A stretch of 64,000 bases of DNA from Tethya wilhelma (lineage: Eukaryota; Porifera; Demospongiae; Tethyida; Tethyidae): contig CAXIPT010000057.1 in the NCBI GenBank assembly GCA_964030475.1, positions 1 to 64,000 on the forward strand, in the 5' to 3' direction. Below the pieces are notes generated by a model. The model searched no databases, was not told the origin of the DNA, and saw nothing but the letters and a program-made list of their open reading frames with translations. A program made the position numbers and the translations under genes. Within the stretch, counting starts at the first letter, position 1. Each line of letters starts with the position of its first letter. This document shows, one piece after another, positions 1-12,555 of this stretch.

Positions 1-466
1 TTAAAATGAAAAGATATGCGTATTGCCTGTAACTTTCTTACTGACAGTGTTGTTCTCATGAAAACATGCGTACAAAGACTTTACATAATCCTCAACATAC
101 TTGCACCAACATCTTGGTCATGTGACTCACCACTCGTTAAATATTTTGAATTAATGAATATTTAATTAAGCGGAGCTGAAGACCTGTTTTCATGGCAACC
201 AAACTTTTGTGAGAATCGACTTACCATGTACTTAATAAAATTTACCACTCCGTCTTGATTACTTGTTGCCATGGTGAGATATTGGCCAAAACATAGTGAC
301 AAGAGGTGTGCAATAAATGGAAAGGCTTTCGTATTTCATTAAGTCACATGACCAAGATGTTGGTGCAAGTATGTTAAGCATCATGTAAAGTCTTTGTATG
401 CATGTTTCCATGAGAACAACACTGCCGGTAAGAAAGTTACAGGCAATACGTATATTTTTTCATTTA
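1..466. repeat. Foldback (long inverted repeat) element
   Basis: Positions 1-130 are repeated in inverted orientation at about 340-466. Both arms carry the stretch around ATGACCAAGATGTTGGTGCA and the outer motif GCAATACGTAT. The loop is about 210 bp and AT-rich, with no coding potential. The left end may extend beyond the window. It is a foldback or MITE-like element of unknown superfamily. Confidence 0.7.
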
Positions 467-1470
467 ATGAGGGTCCCGTGCCTTAATATTCTACCCTTGA
501 TGTCACTCACGTGATTTTGGAGACCAGGCCCTTCCCGCGCTTAGCAATAAGCATAGCAGGGAGGGACTGGTTCACGAGGCTAGTAGCTATATACACCATA
601 ATCAATTGTAATTGCATGGCAGTCAATGTAAGATTAATTACTTGAAATCTATTGCCTCAGTTTCTAGCCATTCAGTGGCACAGGCAATCTCTGGTATACC
701 TAGAGTCAATTTGAAAAGTACTATGATATTGCGCATAATAATAAAGGGAGGCTTTTAATAAATTATGGTCAAGAGTATAATAATTAAATAACTTAGACAT
801 AATGATTAGTCTACTATGACAGTGTTAATACGGTCTTCTTTCAACATTTTAAAATCACTGACTCATTTCCCATGGCCAGTTTCTGATTTGTGAGGAATTG
901 ATAAGTTGCAAGTTAATCACGAGACTCTTGGCTTTGAGTCATCTCCGCCTTTGCGGACCGCTTCCGCCTTCCGCTTTGGAGAAAGTAAGCTCCGCCTTAG
1001 CGGCCCGCCCTCCGCTTTGGCGGAAAGTGAGCTCCGCCTTGGCGGAAGTGTGCTCTGCCAAAGCGGAGGGCGGAAAGCGGGGGCGGAGTTGCCCTTCTTG
1101 GCTCTCGGCTTCCATAATTCACATACCGCGCGCCGCGCTCAGTTCCGCTTGGCAAACAAAAGCCTTTCATAATAATGTTATTATAGTGCGTGTGATGTAA
1201 ATTATCTATATACCCTGCAGTTGCATGACAAACAGAGTCGCACGTATTGTTTGGTGCTGCAGATAAAAGACTATAGTCCAGCAACTGAAGTTGTAAATAA
1301 GTAAGCTGCATCAAAGGTCGATTGTGGGACGTGGCAATATTTAACTCTTTCACACTTAATTTGACTGCAGATTTCCTTTTGGTTTGAATTGCCGGCGCCC
1401 ACCCTGAGTGGTCCTGGACGACGTGCATTCACAATTTTGTGACTGGCGACTTAATAGTATTACTTCTACA
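467..1470. other. Non-coding, with a GC-rich inverted-repeat cluster at 940-1100
   Basis: No gene is recognised here. Positions 940-1100 are sharply GC-rich in AT-rich surroundings. They are built from repeated, mutually inverted copies of TCCGCCTTNGCGGA-like words, opening with CTCCGCC and closing with GGGCGGAG. The overlapping open frames on both strands look like by-products of this composition. Confidence 0.55.
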
Positions 1471-1610
1471 GATAGTAGCAGAGATTTTGAGATGTCTTCT
1501 TTATCACAGGATGGCTCTGTGGCTACTGATATTATTTGGATGGGTGAAGGAAATGAAGTCTATTTGTGTGGCACATTTAGCAACTGGCAAAAGATTCCAT
1601 TGACCAAAAG
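1471..1610 (+). pseudogene. AMPK beta-subunit exon (start of CBM48 glycogen-binding domain), orphan
   Basis: The frame reads through a typical start of the AMPK beta carbohydrate-binding module. It has ATDIIWMGEGNEVYLCGTF followed by SNWQKIPLTK, which matches the family pattern W..G...V.L.G.F.NW...PL. A splice acceptor (TTCTACAG) precedes 1471, an ATG lies at 1491, and a good donor (AAAAG then GTATAG) follows 1610. The beta subunit scaffolds the AMP-activated kinase complex and binds glycogen through this domain. No following exon, with the rest of CBM48 or the C-terminal alpha/gamma-binding region, can be found downstream; the next 60 kb is mobile-element DNA. It is either a captured or stranded exon, or the 5' part of a gene with a very long intron. 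The family assignment is secure; the pseudogene status is inferred. Confidence 0.75.
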
Positions 1611-2173
1611 GTATAGCAAATGAATGCAGAAGAATGAATAATTATATAATAGTATTATTGTACTGTTTACACGTGCTGTGGTGAATTGACCTGTTTATCG
1701 TGCGTACAGTACTATGACATTGTATAGTTAGTCTGGTGCCCATTGCCCAGACCCTACTATAGTATAGCTTCTCAGGTAGAGGACTGGGACTAAACGCACT
1801 AACCGGGCGCGCATTGCGCTTAATCATCGAGGAATGAAAGCTTAACCTTTGGTTAAACAACGTTAACCTATAGCGGATGCACTTGCCCAGCTACTGCCAG
1901 GCATGGTCGGTGGTGGGGGATGGGGTATGCTGTGGGCGGAGGAATTATGCCATGTGATGGAGATTGCCACGTGAGCACATAATGCCACAAGGTCAATTGC
2001 CTTGCTAGTTGGTTTTTGCACACAGTGATATCTGTATGCAGCACCTTCAGTTTATTCAACCTTCTACTTTAAAACGGCACTATAAAGGGGGCAGTCGAAG
2101 GCCTAAGGATAACACTGACGGCATCAATGTAATGGTGTCAGAACACTGAAGCCTCATGGAGAGTCCAAGCTCC
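1611..2173. other. Non-coding, with a T-family TIR fragment
   Basis: No exon is recognised. Positions 1770-1840 carry CTCAGGTAG, GGACTGGGACTAAACGC and GCATTGCGCTTAAT. These match the left terminus of the T-family element at 51936 and so are a solo end fragment. The rest is unassigned. Confidence 0.5.
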
Positions 2174-2545
2174 CAGGGGCTGATCCAGGAATTTAGTTCG
2201 AATTAAATTGCGCGCAAAGCGCGCGGAAAATTTTTGTTAGCCACGCCCACTTTCCGTAAACCACGCTTCTTTTACGTGCTGAGCCCCACCCACTTCCAGT
2301 TTGTGTGGACTTTGTACTTACCTGCACGAGCACGAGCAGCGCTGATTTTCAGCCGTTTTGTGCCAGAATTAATCTTCTCTTGTTTTGGCTTATCTACTGG
2401 CTTAAATTCACTCTCAAAGTAAGCATTATACTTATGAGCGTCCATCAGTTGATCTTCTACTGTTTCTTGTAAAAAATGTTTTTGATGAGCTGGCCAAAAA
2501 GGGGGGTTTGTCCGAACCAAACGAACTACCCCTGGATCCGTCACT
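2174..2545. mobile_element. hAT-like MITE
   Basis: The left end CAGGGGCTGATCCAGG and the right end (reversed: CAGTGACGGATCCAGGGG) resemble the common hAT terminus. Flanking AAGCTCC (2167-2173) and AAGCCCC (2546-2552) form a plausible but imperfect target duplication. There is no transposase inside. The interior contains GCGCGCAAAGCGCGC. Confidence 0.5.
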
Positions 2546-3019
2546 GAAGCCCCATGACAATTCACCACTGGCCACCGGCCAGAACTTGAGATGTGGTTGC
2601 TCAGCATCAAGTCATGACTGACTTATCCCGCATGGTGACATTGCCAACTCTCCAAGAGGGAATTGCCAAGCCAGTAGCCAAAAACCTAGCGTTGTAAGGT
2701 GCAAAGTGAGCAGAAGTTGCCAAAAAATAACATGATTAACTGATGTCGAATTAGTAATTATAAATTGGACCTCTAGTTACATCCTGGGGTGTGGCCTTGG
2801 TGAAATTGAGTCACCGCTGCCTTATACAGGCTAGTAGTGGTTGTCCAATCAGAGTATATAGTGTTCAAACCACACAGCAAGCTGCCACCGACTGTGCTGA
2901 CCGGAACGTTTGCTAGCCTATATAGTACATGTTTATTCATATACACATCCCTATTTGCTGTTATATTATAAGAGGTCTGCTGGGGCAAAAATGCATACTC
3001 GTAGTGGGGCTGCAGTGAC

Positions 3020-3080
3020 ATAGCCAGGGGGGGCTCAGCACCCCCTTTGTCGACCGCTGACCGGAAGCGCAAAAACATAA
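3020..3080. mobile_element. Possible hAT-type terminus
   Basis: GCCAGGGGGGGCTCAGCACC resembles the GC-rich end of a hAT element. No matching partner end was identified, so it is only a fragment. The surrounding 2546-3280 has no recognised gene. Confidence 0.25.
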
Positions 3081-3282
3081 ATAATTGGACTCATTAATAA
3101 GTAATCAAGCCTTTAGAATCTCTATTTCTTATCTGTTTTGTTGTTTAAAGCTATTTTTCAAGCTCATTTATGTCTAAGCTCTTGATAAACAAACTTCAGA
3201 ACCGTTTAATTCACGCTAGGACGATCGAAAGCGCTCAGCAGCTAGTTTCCAGCAAAAGTTCAAAGGTCACAATATTGGTCAC

Positions 3283-3943
3283 GTGACAAAACATCAGCTT
3301 AATATACAATCGTACCTTGGCTTTCTAGATGACTGTGCAGGCTATAATCTAAGTGATTGTGATTTCACTCCGGGTAGACCGTCTCAACTCTGGCAGTACA
3401 CCATTGGGGACCCTGCCCACACCAAGAGATCTAATTTTAGATTGAGACTTCTTCTCGATGTGGTGGCCTTGAAGACAACTGCTCAAGATTTCGCTATCGA
3501 AGCCGTAATGTTTGACAAGGTGATCCCTCCTGCAAACTTTGCTCTGCTCCCATATAGAAGACCCCTTGCACTTCATCAGCTGCTGCCCGGCTTTGCAAGA
3601 GAGGTGTGTGGCAGTGATTAATGCAGCCCCGCCCCACATTAAGTCACTAATTCCCGATCCTATCACTTGCCCTGAATCCTTCTCAAATACCATACTGGGA
3701 ATCAACTGGATTGATAACGAGGAGGTTCAAAACTTTTGTGTCGATTTTCTAGCTGATCTTATAGGGCCTACCGCCAACAGTCAGTTACTGACATTAACTG
3801 AATCGGGTCTTACAAGACCAACTCTCCTTTACTGGAGGCAAAAAAGAAGAAGAAAACCCAAAAGTGGGCATGGCACCACAAAATTTTCCGTGCACACATG
3901 CACATGTGCATTGGCAGAAATAGAGTGGCATTTGATTTATTAA
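3283..3943 (+). pseudogene. Non-LTR retrotransposon ORF2, C-terminal fragment
   Basis: The end of a LINE ORF2 is recognisable. Around 3530-3600 one frame reads CKLCSHIEDPLHFISCCPAL, the C-x2-C...H-x4-C element that follows the reverse transcriptase in many CR1/L2-type LINEs. Upstream coding (RLRLLLDVVALKT, about 3440-3480) is in a different frame, so there is at least one frameshift near 3530. Downstream the frame ends in a basic tail (RQKRRRKPK) at about 3835. No RT catalytic motif is present, so this is a 5'-truncated dead copy. The exact clade cannot be decided by eye. Confidence 0.6.
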
Positions 3944-4846
3944 TGAGCCTACAGGCATCAGGCAGCTGCCAAGTAGTTATTTAAGTACTAAAACTGGGAT
4001 ACTGAATGCATGTTAGTCTTCAGATTACAGATCATGACACTTTAGAAGAATTGGTGTCCTATAAATACTGCCAATTCAATTGACCTTAGTTCCAGGGCAA
4101 ACCACAGCAAACTCTTCCATAGTCCAGGAGGCTAGCAGTTGTTTGGAAATGGCAAACTTGATGTTGAGCATATCACAATCATGATCACACAGTAAGGCTC
4201 CCATACTTAAAACAGGAAATAGCTACCCATATTTTATTAAAATATTTAGCTTTTGATTGCACCAATTGTGCAAATTTGTGCCCTAAATTATTAAGCAGGA
4301 AAAGTTGCCAATTAGGCATGTACTTTTCTGTAACACATATGCACGCAGCTGCATGCATTTCATGATCCTTACTACTTTTCTAGTCAGGCTTAAGTTTCTG
4401 AAGTTTTGCTTGGAAAAAAAAAGAAAAAGTTTTGCATATGAATGAGATGCAAAAATTAGGCTTGAATTTTTACTGTGGCACAGCTGCATGTCATTGTCAG
4501 TGTTATGATTTCTAGCTATGCTGAAGTTAGTGAAGTTTTGCTTGCTCTGCCAAATTGTTGCATTACAAAAGATTAGCTAAATTTGGCTGTACTTTTATGT
4601 TTATGTGGCACAGGTGAATAGACAACTTTTAGCTATGCTGTATAGTTAGCGAAGTTTTGCTTGCTCTGTCATTGTTGTATTACAAATTAGTGTATTAATA
4701 GGAGATAAAAAATTTGCTGCACTTTTATGTAGCACAGCTGCATGTAGCCATGCTGAAGCTCGTGAAGTTTTGCTTGCTCTGTCATAATAATTATTGTTGT
4801 ACTACAAAAAATTGTGTATTAATGTGAAGAAAAATTTGCTGTACGT
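3944..4846. other. Non-coding, short dispersed repeats
   Basis: AT-rich. Three or four degenerate copies of a module around GTGAAGTTTTGCTTGCTCTG occur (about 4395, 4530, 4650, 4760), each followed by an AAATTTG(G)CTGTACTTTTATGT-like stretch and GTAGCACAGCTGCATG. The same module recurs at 5870-5990. It is a local tandem-like repeat with no gene seen. Confidence 0.5.
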
Positions 4847-5990
4847 TTATCATACGTACGGTAGCACATATAGTAGGAATGGGCCGCCTGTCCCATGCAC
4901 TGCATTGACACAATACAAAATGTTTATGCTTATAAACTCTCAGAGAAAGATAGCTAAGCCTTCAAACATGCATAGAGGCCTCCCTTAGACAGTTTTGTAA
5001 CTGTATATACCAACAAAACTCACAGACCCTTCCTAGAGCACTCTTGGGAGAGCGCTGGCGAGAAGCCATGCAGAACAGTGCAATTTTGTTTTCTTTCTGA
5101 CTGACTTACTTGAACATGATTTCCGGAGAAATGAAAGACATTGAGCCAACTTTGAGTATACAAATAAACTTGATCATCTGTAGTATGTTCTTCGATACTC
5201 GCTTGTTGCCTAAAAGTCAGCAAACAAAACTTCTAGGCAGCTTTGAAATTCTGGTATAAATTCAATACTGCAATGTAGACATTTTATGTAGGTAAAGGTC
5301 GTCAATAGACCACGCGGTTGCACTCGAACTCATTATGCGCACGCGCATTCAATGAATGTTACACCAATTGGTGTAACACACCTGCTTTTCCTGAAACTGT
5401 AGTCAGCCTGCTTCATGCAATTGAACACTTTAGTGTTGAAAAAAGTGAATGAACAAGTAGTAAAAATTTTGTAAAAATAACCAGTGTAGGAATGGGCAGT
5501 GCTCTAAAAAGCAATGAAACAAGGCAAGACTCGGAACTCCGGCACATGACTACTTCATTTTTTATGCTTAAGTCTCATAATCTCACATAGGTTTTATGTA
5601 TCTACATGCTTGCTGATATTTCATCCCCATTGTAACTGATGATTGCGTGACTATTGACCACAATATTATGAGCTGAGACATGCCGGCATGTCTCAGTAGT
5701 TAAGTGACTGAAATGAAGTAGTCATGTGCCGGAGTTCCGAGTCTTGCCTTGTTTCATTACCTTTTAGAGCACTGCCCATTCCTACACTGGTTATTTTAAC
5801 AAAATTTTTACTACTTGTGTATATAGCACACCTGCATTATACAATTTCTAGCCTAACAAGTTCTAAAAAAAATTTTGCTTGCTTTGCAATCAAAAAGTTG
5901 CGTATTAATGAGAGGCAAATTTGGCTTGTACTTTTGTGTAGCACAGCTGCCGATCACTATATTACATGCTGAAGTTAGTGAAGTTTTGTT
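4847..5990. mobile_element. Foldback element, family V, copy 1
   Basis: The left part starts with ATCATACGTACGGTAGCAC and a GGAATGGGCC block. At about 5430-5560 lies an arm containing AACAAGTAGTAAAAATTT, GTAGGAATGGGCAGTGC and GCACATGACTACTTCATTTT. The same arm is inverted at 5710-5820, so about 110 bp can fold back over a loop of about 150 bp. No transposase is present. Short frames here are not coding. Confidence 0.65.
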
Positions 5991-6269
5991 TAATTGCTCT
6001 GCCAGTGTCAAGTATATTTAGGGGCAGACAAAGAGTTTTCTTGAAAAAGAGTGACTGATACATCATAGCTACTCGTCGTTGTCTCCTGGCAGCTGCCTGG
6101 GATGCTTTGTATAGAACACTTTATAGCTTCCTAAAACGCTTGCTGTTTGATGTAAAAAAAAAGTCTTGACTCTTGATGTCTGGCCCTCGAGAACAAAGGT
6201 AAGTTGTTGTTGCTACAATGCAGACAGATCTATACAGCACTTGAGTACAAAGTTCAATTTTATTGCTCT

Positions 6270-9200
6270 ATCATACGTACTGTAGTACGTATAGTAGGAA
6301 TGGGCCGAATGTCACATAGACACAATACAAAATGTTTATGATCATAAAAATCTAGCAAAACAAAATTAAGCCTTCATAAAATTGCCATATGAAGAAGTAG
6401 GAGGACATTCCAGCTAATTTACACTAGTTCGCACCGAATATTGGGAAAAAAGTATAGGTAAAAATGTATTGAAATGAGTTTTGTTCATCAATAACTTTTT
6501 TGGAAGCTTTCTAATCAAAATAGGCAGCCTCCAAGGTTGTTGGGTAGGTTGAGCACTGTCCACTGATTGATACTAAATAATCAAGCTATACCTATCCTTA
6601 TCTCCTTGCCAAATTGAAAATAAAGACGATAAATATTTGTATTGTAACTATATGGGGAAATCAGACGTATATAACCTTTACCCAGCCATATCTCAGCTTT
6701 TGTTTAAATACACAAAATATGCAGCCTCCAGTCCTGTTTTTCATAGAGTGTAGTATGCTAATGACATGGTTTCAAAGGCTAATCTATTGTGGTTCACTTA
6801 CCAAATTGAAAAGAAATTTGTGGTGTTTTTCTCCATTGAATGTACAGACCAGAAGTGAAAGGTAGCTCATTGTCACTCATTAGCACCTTCTACTTTATAT
6901 AGTGTTTTCCTATTTACACTTCTTCCTAGCCATGTCCCAATTTGTGCCAAACTTATGCTCAGAGGCTCTTACTGACAGATTACAAATTGCATGCAAGGCC
7001 TACCACTCACAGAAACTTTCCTCAGCACTTGTAAAGAGCGCTAGTGGGAAGCCACAATAGTGCCATTTTTGTTCTAACGTACTTCCTTCCTAACTGACTT
7101 ACTTGAAAAGCATTTCCAGAGAACCAGAATGTATTGAGCCAACTCTGACAGCACAGAACAAGTTCTTTTCATAGGTACTACATTTCTTGATATATATATA
7201 CTCCTTTTCATATCACAAATAAGCCTAAACAAAAACTAGAAAGCTTTGAAAAACTTAGTATAAATTCATGCACTTCAATGTAGCCATCTTGTAGGTAGAG
7301 TTCAAAGGTCATTGTCCACGTGGCATTTAATGCGCATGCGCAATAGCTGCTCCAGCATTACAGTGCATGTAGCTGCTACTCAAGCTTTTTGTAGGGACTA
7401 ACCAGTCTCTAACAGTCTTCATACTGTAGTGTTGAAAAAAGTGAATGAACAAGTAGTAAAAATTTCAAAAAATAAGCAGTGTAGGAATAGGCAGTGCTGT
7501 AAAAAGTATTGAAACAAGGAATGGTCTCAATTTCGGAACATGACTACTTCATTTTTAGTGCCGAAGTCTTGGCCATGCAGTAATCTAATCTTGCCAGCTA
7601 TACTTTTTTCTACTGTTTAGCCAAGTGATAAGAACGGCAAGAATTTGAGCCATTAGTGATAAAAATTAATGTGAAACTCAAAATATTACAAGTATAGTAA
7701 AAATTTCAAAAAAAATTAGTAAGGTAGGAATGGGCAGTGCAGTAAAAAGTATTCGAAAAATGTAAATTCGGCACATGACTACTTCATTTTTATTCTTGAT
7801 CCTTCATACCATAGATATTATACACTATACGTAACCATACGGATCCTAAGTGTGACATAATTGCAATGATGTGTACAATAGTGCTGTAGGTTATTATTGC
7901 ATTGGTTCAAATTCCCAGTACTAATCAGTAGGCTAAGCACTGGAGCAAACTATAACAGACAGGTAACTTAAACTGAACTGCCAGGCAAGAGTTGGGTATA
8001 AAAAATGAAGTATAGTCATGTGCCGAATTTGAGACATGCCTTGTTCCAATACTTTTTACTGCACTGCCCATTCCTACCTTACTAATTTTTTCGAAATTTT
8101 TACTACTTGTTCACTCACTTTTTACAACACTACAGTGTGAAGACTACCAGAGACTGGTTAGTCCCTGCAAAAAGCTTGAGTAACAGCTACATGCACTACA
8201 GTGTGCTGGAGGAAGCTAATGCGTTGCGCATAATAGTGCCACGTGATAGACAATTAATGACTTTGAACTCTATCTGCCAAGATGGCTGCATTGCCACGGT
8301 AGTACGTGAATTTATACACTAAGTTTCAAAGCTTTCTAGTTTTTGTTTAGGCCTGTTTATGAGTATCAAGGAATGTAGTACCCATGAAAAGAACTTAATT
8401 TGTGCTGTCAAAGTCGGCTCAACACATTCTGGTGCTTTGGAAATCCTTTTCAAGTAAGTCAGTCAGAAAGTAAGTAAGTACGTACGTATGTTAGGAGAAC
8501 AAAAAATGGCACTATTGTGGCTTCCTATTAGCGCTCTCTATGAGTGCTGAGGAAACTTTTTGTGAGTTTTAGGCCTTGCATTCAGTTGGTAATCTGTCAG
8601 TGAGAGCCTCTGACTAACTTTAAAGGTTTAATTTTGTTTGACTAGATTTTTACAAGTAGTAAAAATTTCAAAAAAATAAGGACTGTAGGAATGGGCAGTG
8701 GTGTAAAAAGTATTGAAACAAGGTATGTCTCAATTTCGGGCACATGACTACTTCATTTTCATTTTTGGTCCCTCATTTATTGTCGTGGAATGTTGTGAAT
8801 CACTTGTAGATGATATTATCACCAACAGTATCACAATACTAAGGCCTGGCAAACTAAATTGTCTGTTTATCGTCACCGTACTTCCTGTTTTTGATGCGGG
8901 CAGGCGGTCATATTTCATATTTCATACCGGAAATGGGTAAGTTCAGTAGCGCAGCCCAGCAGTAATTTGCCACTGTTTTCGGATCTAAAACTGACGCTTG
9001 CATTGACCACAGACTGTGAAGTAAGTTGTAGAGCAGTTGCTATTATCCACAGGTAGAATAAGCTATCAACAACGCAGGAAATAACTGGCCCGAACTCAAG
9101 AGCGTCTCGATCATGGTAGTTTTGACCTTTAAACCCATTGTGCGCATGCGCAGTTGAAATATGAAAACTTTTGACAAAATTGAAATTTGCACGCGGGCGG

Positions 9201-10080
9201 TGACGATAAACAGGCAATTTAGTTTGCCAGGCCTAATGCATGGTTCAAAATCTTGCCAATGTTATATATAACTTGGCTAAATAGTGGAATAAAGTGTAGC
9301 AGGAAGGATTAGATTATACTGGCCATGACTTGAACACAAAAAAATGAAGTAGTCAGCATGTGCCCGAAATTGAGGCATACCTTGTTTCAATACTTTTTGC
9401 ACAACTGCCCAATCCTACAGTCCTTATTTTTTTGAAATTTTTACTACTTGTTCATTCACTTTTTTTCAACACTACAGTATGAAGACTGTTAGAGACTGGT
9501 TAGTCCCTACAAAAAGCTTGAGTAGCAGCTACATGCATTATAATACTTGAGTAATTAATGCGCATGCACATTAAATGCCACGTGCACTGGATGGATAATG
9601 ACCTTTGAACTCTACTGACAAGAAGATTGCTACCGTTGAAGTACATGAATTTATACGCTAAGTTTCAATGCTTTCTAGTTTTTGTTTAGGCATATTTGTG
9701 ATGAAAATGAGTATCAAGGAACGTAGTTCCCTTGAAAAGGACTTACCTTCTGCTGTCAAAGTTGGCTCAGCACTTTCTGGTTCTCTGAAAACCATGTTCA
9801 AGTAAGTCAGTTAGTACGTAAGTACGTTAGGAGAACAAAAATGGCAGTATTGTGGCTTCCCAATAGTGCTCTCTACGAGTGCCCAGTGAAGTTTCTGTGA
9901 GTTTCAAGCCTTGCAATGGCTTGCATGCAGTTGGTAATCTGTTGGGAAGAGCCTTTGAGCAATTTTGAGGGCTTAACTTTGTTTTGCTAGATTTTTATGG
10001 GGATACATATTTTGTATTGGGTCTATGAGACATGTGGCCCATTCCTACTATACGTACTACCGTATGTATGATAGTGACCA
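6270..10080. mobile_element. Nested foldback elements, family V, copy 2
   Basis: The outer boundary motif at 6270 (ATCATACGTACTGTAGTACG) returns inverted at about 10040-10075. The left arm, 6270-6360 plus 6950-7560, corresponds in reverse to the right arm 9343-10075. Further partial arms lie at 7690-7800, 8005-8640 and 8655-8760, so at least two foldback copies are interleaved. Arms share AAGTGAATGAACAAGTAG and GGAATGGGCAGTG. The left arm is expanded by about 590 bp of unrelated sequence (6361-6940). No protein is encoded. Confidence 0.65.
8843..9233. mobile_element. PIF/Harbinger-like MITE with TAA target duplication
   Basis: A 391-bp insert is bounded by near-identical TIRs of about 35 bp, starting GGCCTGGCAAACTAAATTG. 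TAA flanks both sides (8840-8842 and 9234-9236). A 3-bp TWA duplication and GG-rich TIRs are the PIF/Harbinger signature. It contains no transposase. It sits inside the V-family nest, so it is younger than that element. Confidence 0.7.
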
Positions 10081-10239
10081 ACATTTTGTATTGTGTCTAT
10101 GGGACAGTCGAAATTTTTGTGATGATAAACATTTTGTATTGCGTCTATGGGACAGGGGGCCCATTCCTACTATACGTACTACCGTACGTATGATTCCTTC
10201 TTTAGAGAAAGCATAGAGAAAGTTACTATCTTTCCTCAC

Positions 10240-10720
10240 TAGTTCAGCTTAGTTATGGTAGGAATAGACCATAGCTACATCAACTTAGCTTTTGCTTCCT
10301 TCAAAAAGCTTACAAAACGGAAGCCGTGAAAGTTTGCTAAATTAGTAGCGTACTTTTGGCTTTTTTTCTAGCTTGCAAAGCAGGACTACAAAAGCGATTG
10401 CATGCAGGTATAGCCTAAGCCTTGCTGCACCTACGTAGCCAGCGTCAAGCTTCTCCTGCAAAGCACTAGGAAAAAAACGTGTGTTTAAAACTGAAGGTCT
10501 CGATCTCACCTCGATCGCGACTAAAGCCTATATTTCCACGCCTACTAATCAGACCCGATCCTAACTTGGTATTTTAGTAGGGCTCTACCTTACCTAACAG
10601 GATGGCAAGTCTAAAGCCTATAGCTCGAACGACATGGCTGTAAAATATTAAATGCGAAAAATCGCAAATTACGCGACCGTTGAATATGCGTGTGGTTAAA
10701 TACAGGCATAGTTGCCAACA
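10240..10720. mobile_element. Fragment of the TTAA-type MITE family
   Basis: This shares order and sequence with the MITE at 28396-29008: a block near GCCTAAGCC...CTGCACCT, then AAAAAACGTGNGTTTAAAAC, a CGATCGCGAC motif, AAAAATCGCAAATTACGCGA and GAATATGCG. Intact CTCTTTAGGGCC ends are not visible, so it is an eroded copy. The following stretch to 11400 has no gene I can support. Confidence 0.5.
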
Positions 10721-11329
10721 AAGATGCCTCACTCCGGCGTGTTCTTTAAATTGGAGGTTAGCTTTTTATTGATTAAATAAATTCTCTAGTGCATGAAGTT
10801 ATTAGTACTAATTGGAAAATTGGTACTCCATACAGGGATGAAGGTGAGTATAGCCTATAAACAAATATTGTACCAAAAAATCATGTATTTTTGTGCTACA
10901 ATTGCCTATAAGCTACTAGTACTTAGATTAATGCACATTTTCCAGTTATACTATATTGCCTCACATAGAATAGAGCATCTTGGTATAAAAATTTACTGGG
11001 TTTCATTAAACAATGAACTGGGAGCAGTCAAAATACAAGACAAATAGTGATCTCATTAAATATTCATTTAATTGAAAAGGGGGTGTGGTGAGGTGACCAC
11101 TTCCGGTTTAAAATATTTAACAAATGTTGAAGTAATAGTCATAACAGTTTATATTGCTCCACTGATGTCTTTTGTAGCTTCCAAATCTTACACATTTGTT
11201 GAGGGAAACAATCAATACTCACACTAAGGACATGCCTTAACTACATTGAGAAACAATAATCGCGATTTTTACCGGCGAATACATCTGGTCTGTTTTCCAA
11301 AATCGGGTCACATATTTTGCCTTGAAAAC

Positions 11330-11690
11330 ATTTTCTAGCACAAAAAAAACTTAGTTAAAATTTAGTTTTTATTATCACACGGAACATTCTCTTAACATTG
11401 TTGGTGAAAAGTAATTTTTTTAACCCTTTACTTCCAAATGACGGCTATAGACGTCATTTAATTATTGCATTTAAAATACGATTGACGTCTAAAGACGTCA
11501 TCGCAACATTAGCGCAAGCTCTGCAGCTAAGCAAATTAGCATTAAACTTTAAACTTGCTGTGCATTTAGGTAAGGTATCACCCTAGTAAAATACCAAGTT
11601 TGAGTTGGAACTGATAAGTAGGTGGGGCTCAATGAGGTCAAAAAGTGCAAAAGGTTACGATCACCCCGATCGTGCCTAAGTTTAGTCACT
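11330..11690. other. Inverted satellite fragment plus TTAA-type end
   Basis: Positions 11330-11415 are a partial satellite unit in reverse orientation (AACATTCTCTTAACATTG). At 11421 begins TTAACCCTTTACTTCC, followed by ATGACGGCTATAGACGTCAT and ATTGACGTCTAAAGACGTCA. It looks like the left end of another TTAA-flanked MITE with GACGTC palindromes. Its right end is not clear. Confidence 0.4.
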
Positions 11691-11904
11691 CAAAAAAACT
11701 AAGTTCTACCGTGAGAAAACTTAGTTTTTCACCAACAATGTTTTTACACCAAGAGAATGTTCCATGCATGTGTTGAAAAAAGTAAAATTTTACAAAAGTG
11801 TTTAGGTTGTGCTGAAAATTGTTTTTAAGGCAATATAAACGTTTTTTTTCACAAAGTGTACTTTGTGGTTTTAGAAAATTTTCTAAGTCCATAATCACAC
11901 AAAA

Positions 11905-12325
11905 AACACAGGGAAAATGCGCATCAAGGACGCTACCGTCTTTCAGCCGTATTTGTGGCAAATACGGTGAAAAGACGGCCAGTCTAACGGTACCGTGAAA
12001 GTCTGTAATGAGACTATTATTGACGAACTTCAAAGACGGGCTCCGCCTGTATTTCCGTAAGACACCGTCTGTGTACGTCTTTTTTTCTGCCTACTACTGT
12101 GGTAAAGCCGTCTTTCTCCAACGGAGAGTCCGTCTTTGTAGCGAGGACAGCAACCGTGTTCTTTGCCGTGATTTTGCTCATTTATTATTCTTACGTGATT
12201 GCAATTGCAAATAAACTTTGAACTTTACCTGACGAAAGACGCAACATCTTGACAGGCTGCTGACGATGGACTCAACATCCAGCCAGACAGCACAAGACCC
12301 ACTCGACTCAAAGCTTCACTCAATC

Positions 12326-12389
<64 letters not shown>

Positions 12390-12522
12390 TCTTGGGGTAC
12401 CGGAAAAAAGACGCAACATTTTCTGCTGACGATGGACGCAACATCCAGACAGCTCAAGACCCACACAAAGCTTCACTCAATCTCTCTCTGTCTTTGTCTC
12501 TGTCTCTCTCTCTCACACACAC

Positions 12523-12555
<33 letters not shown>

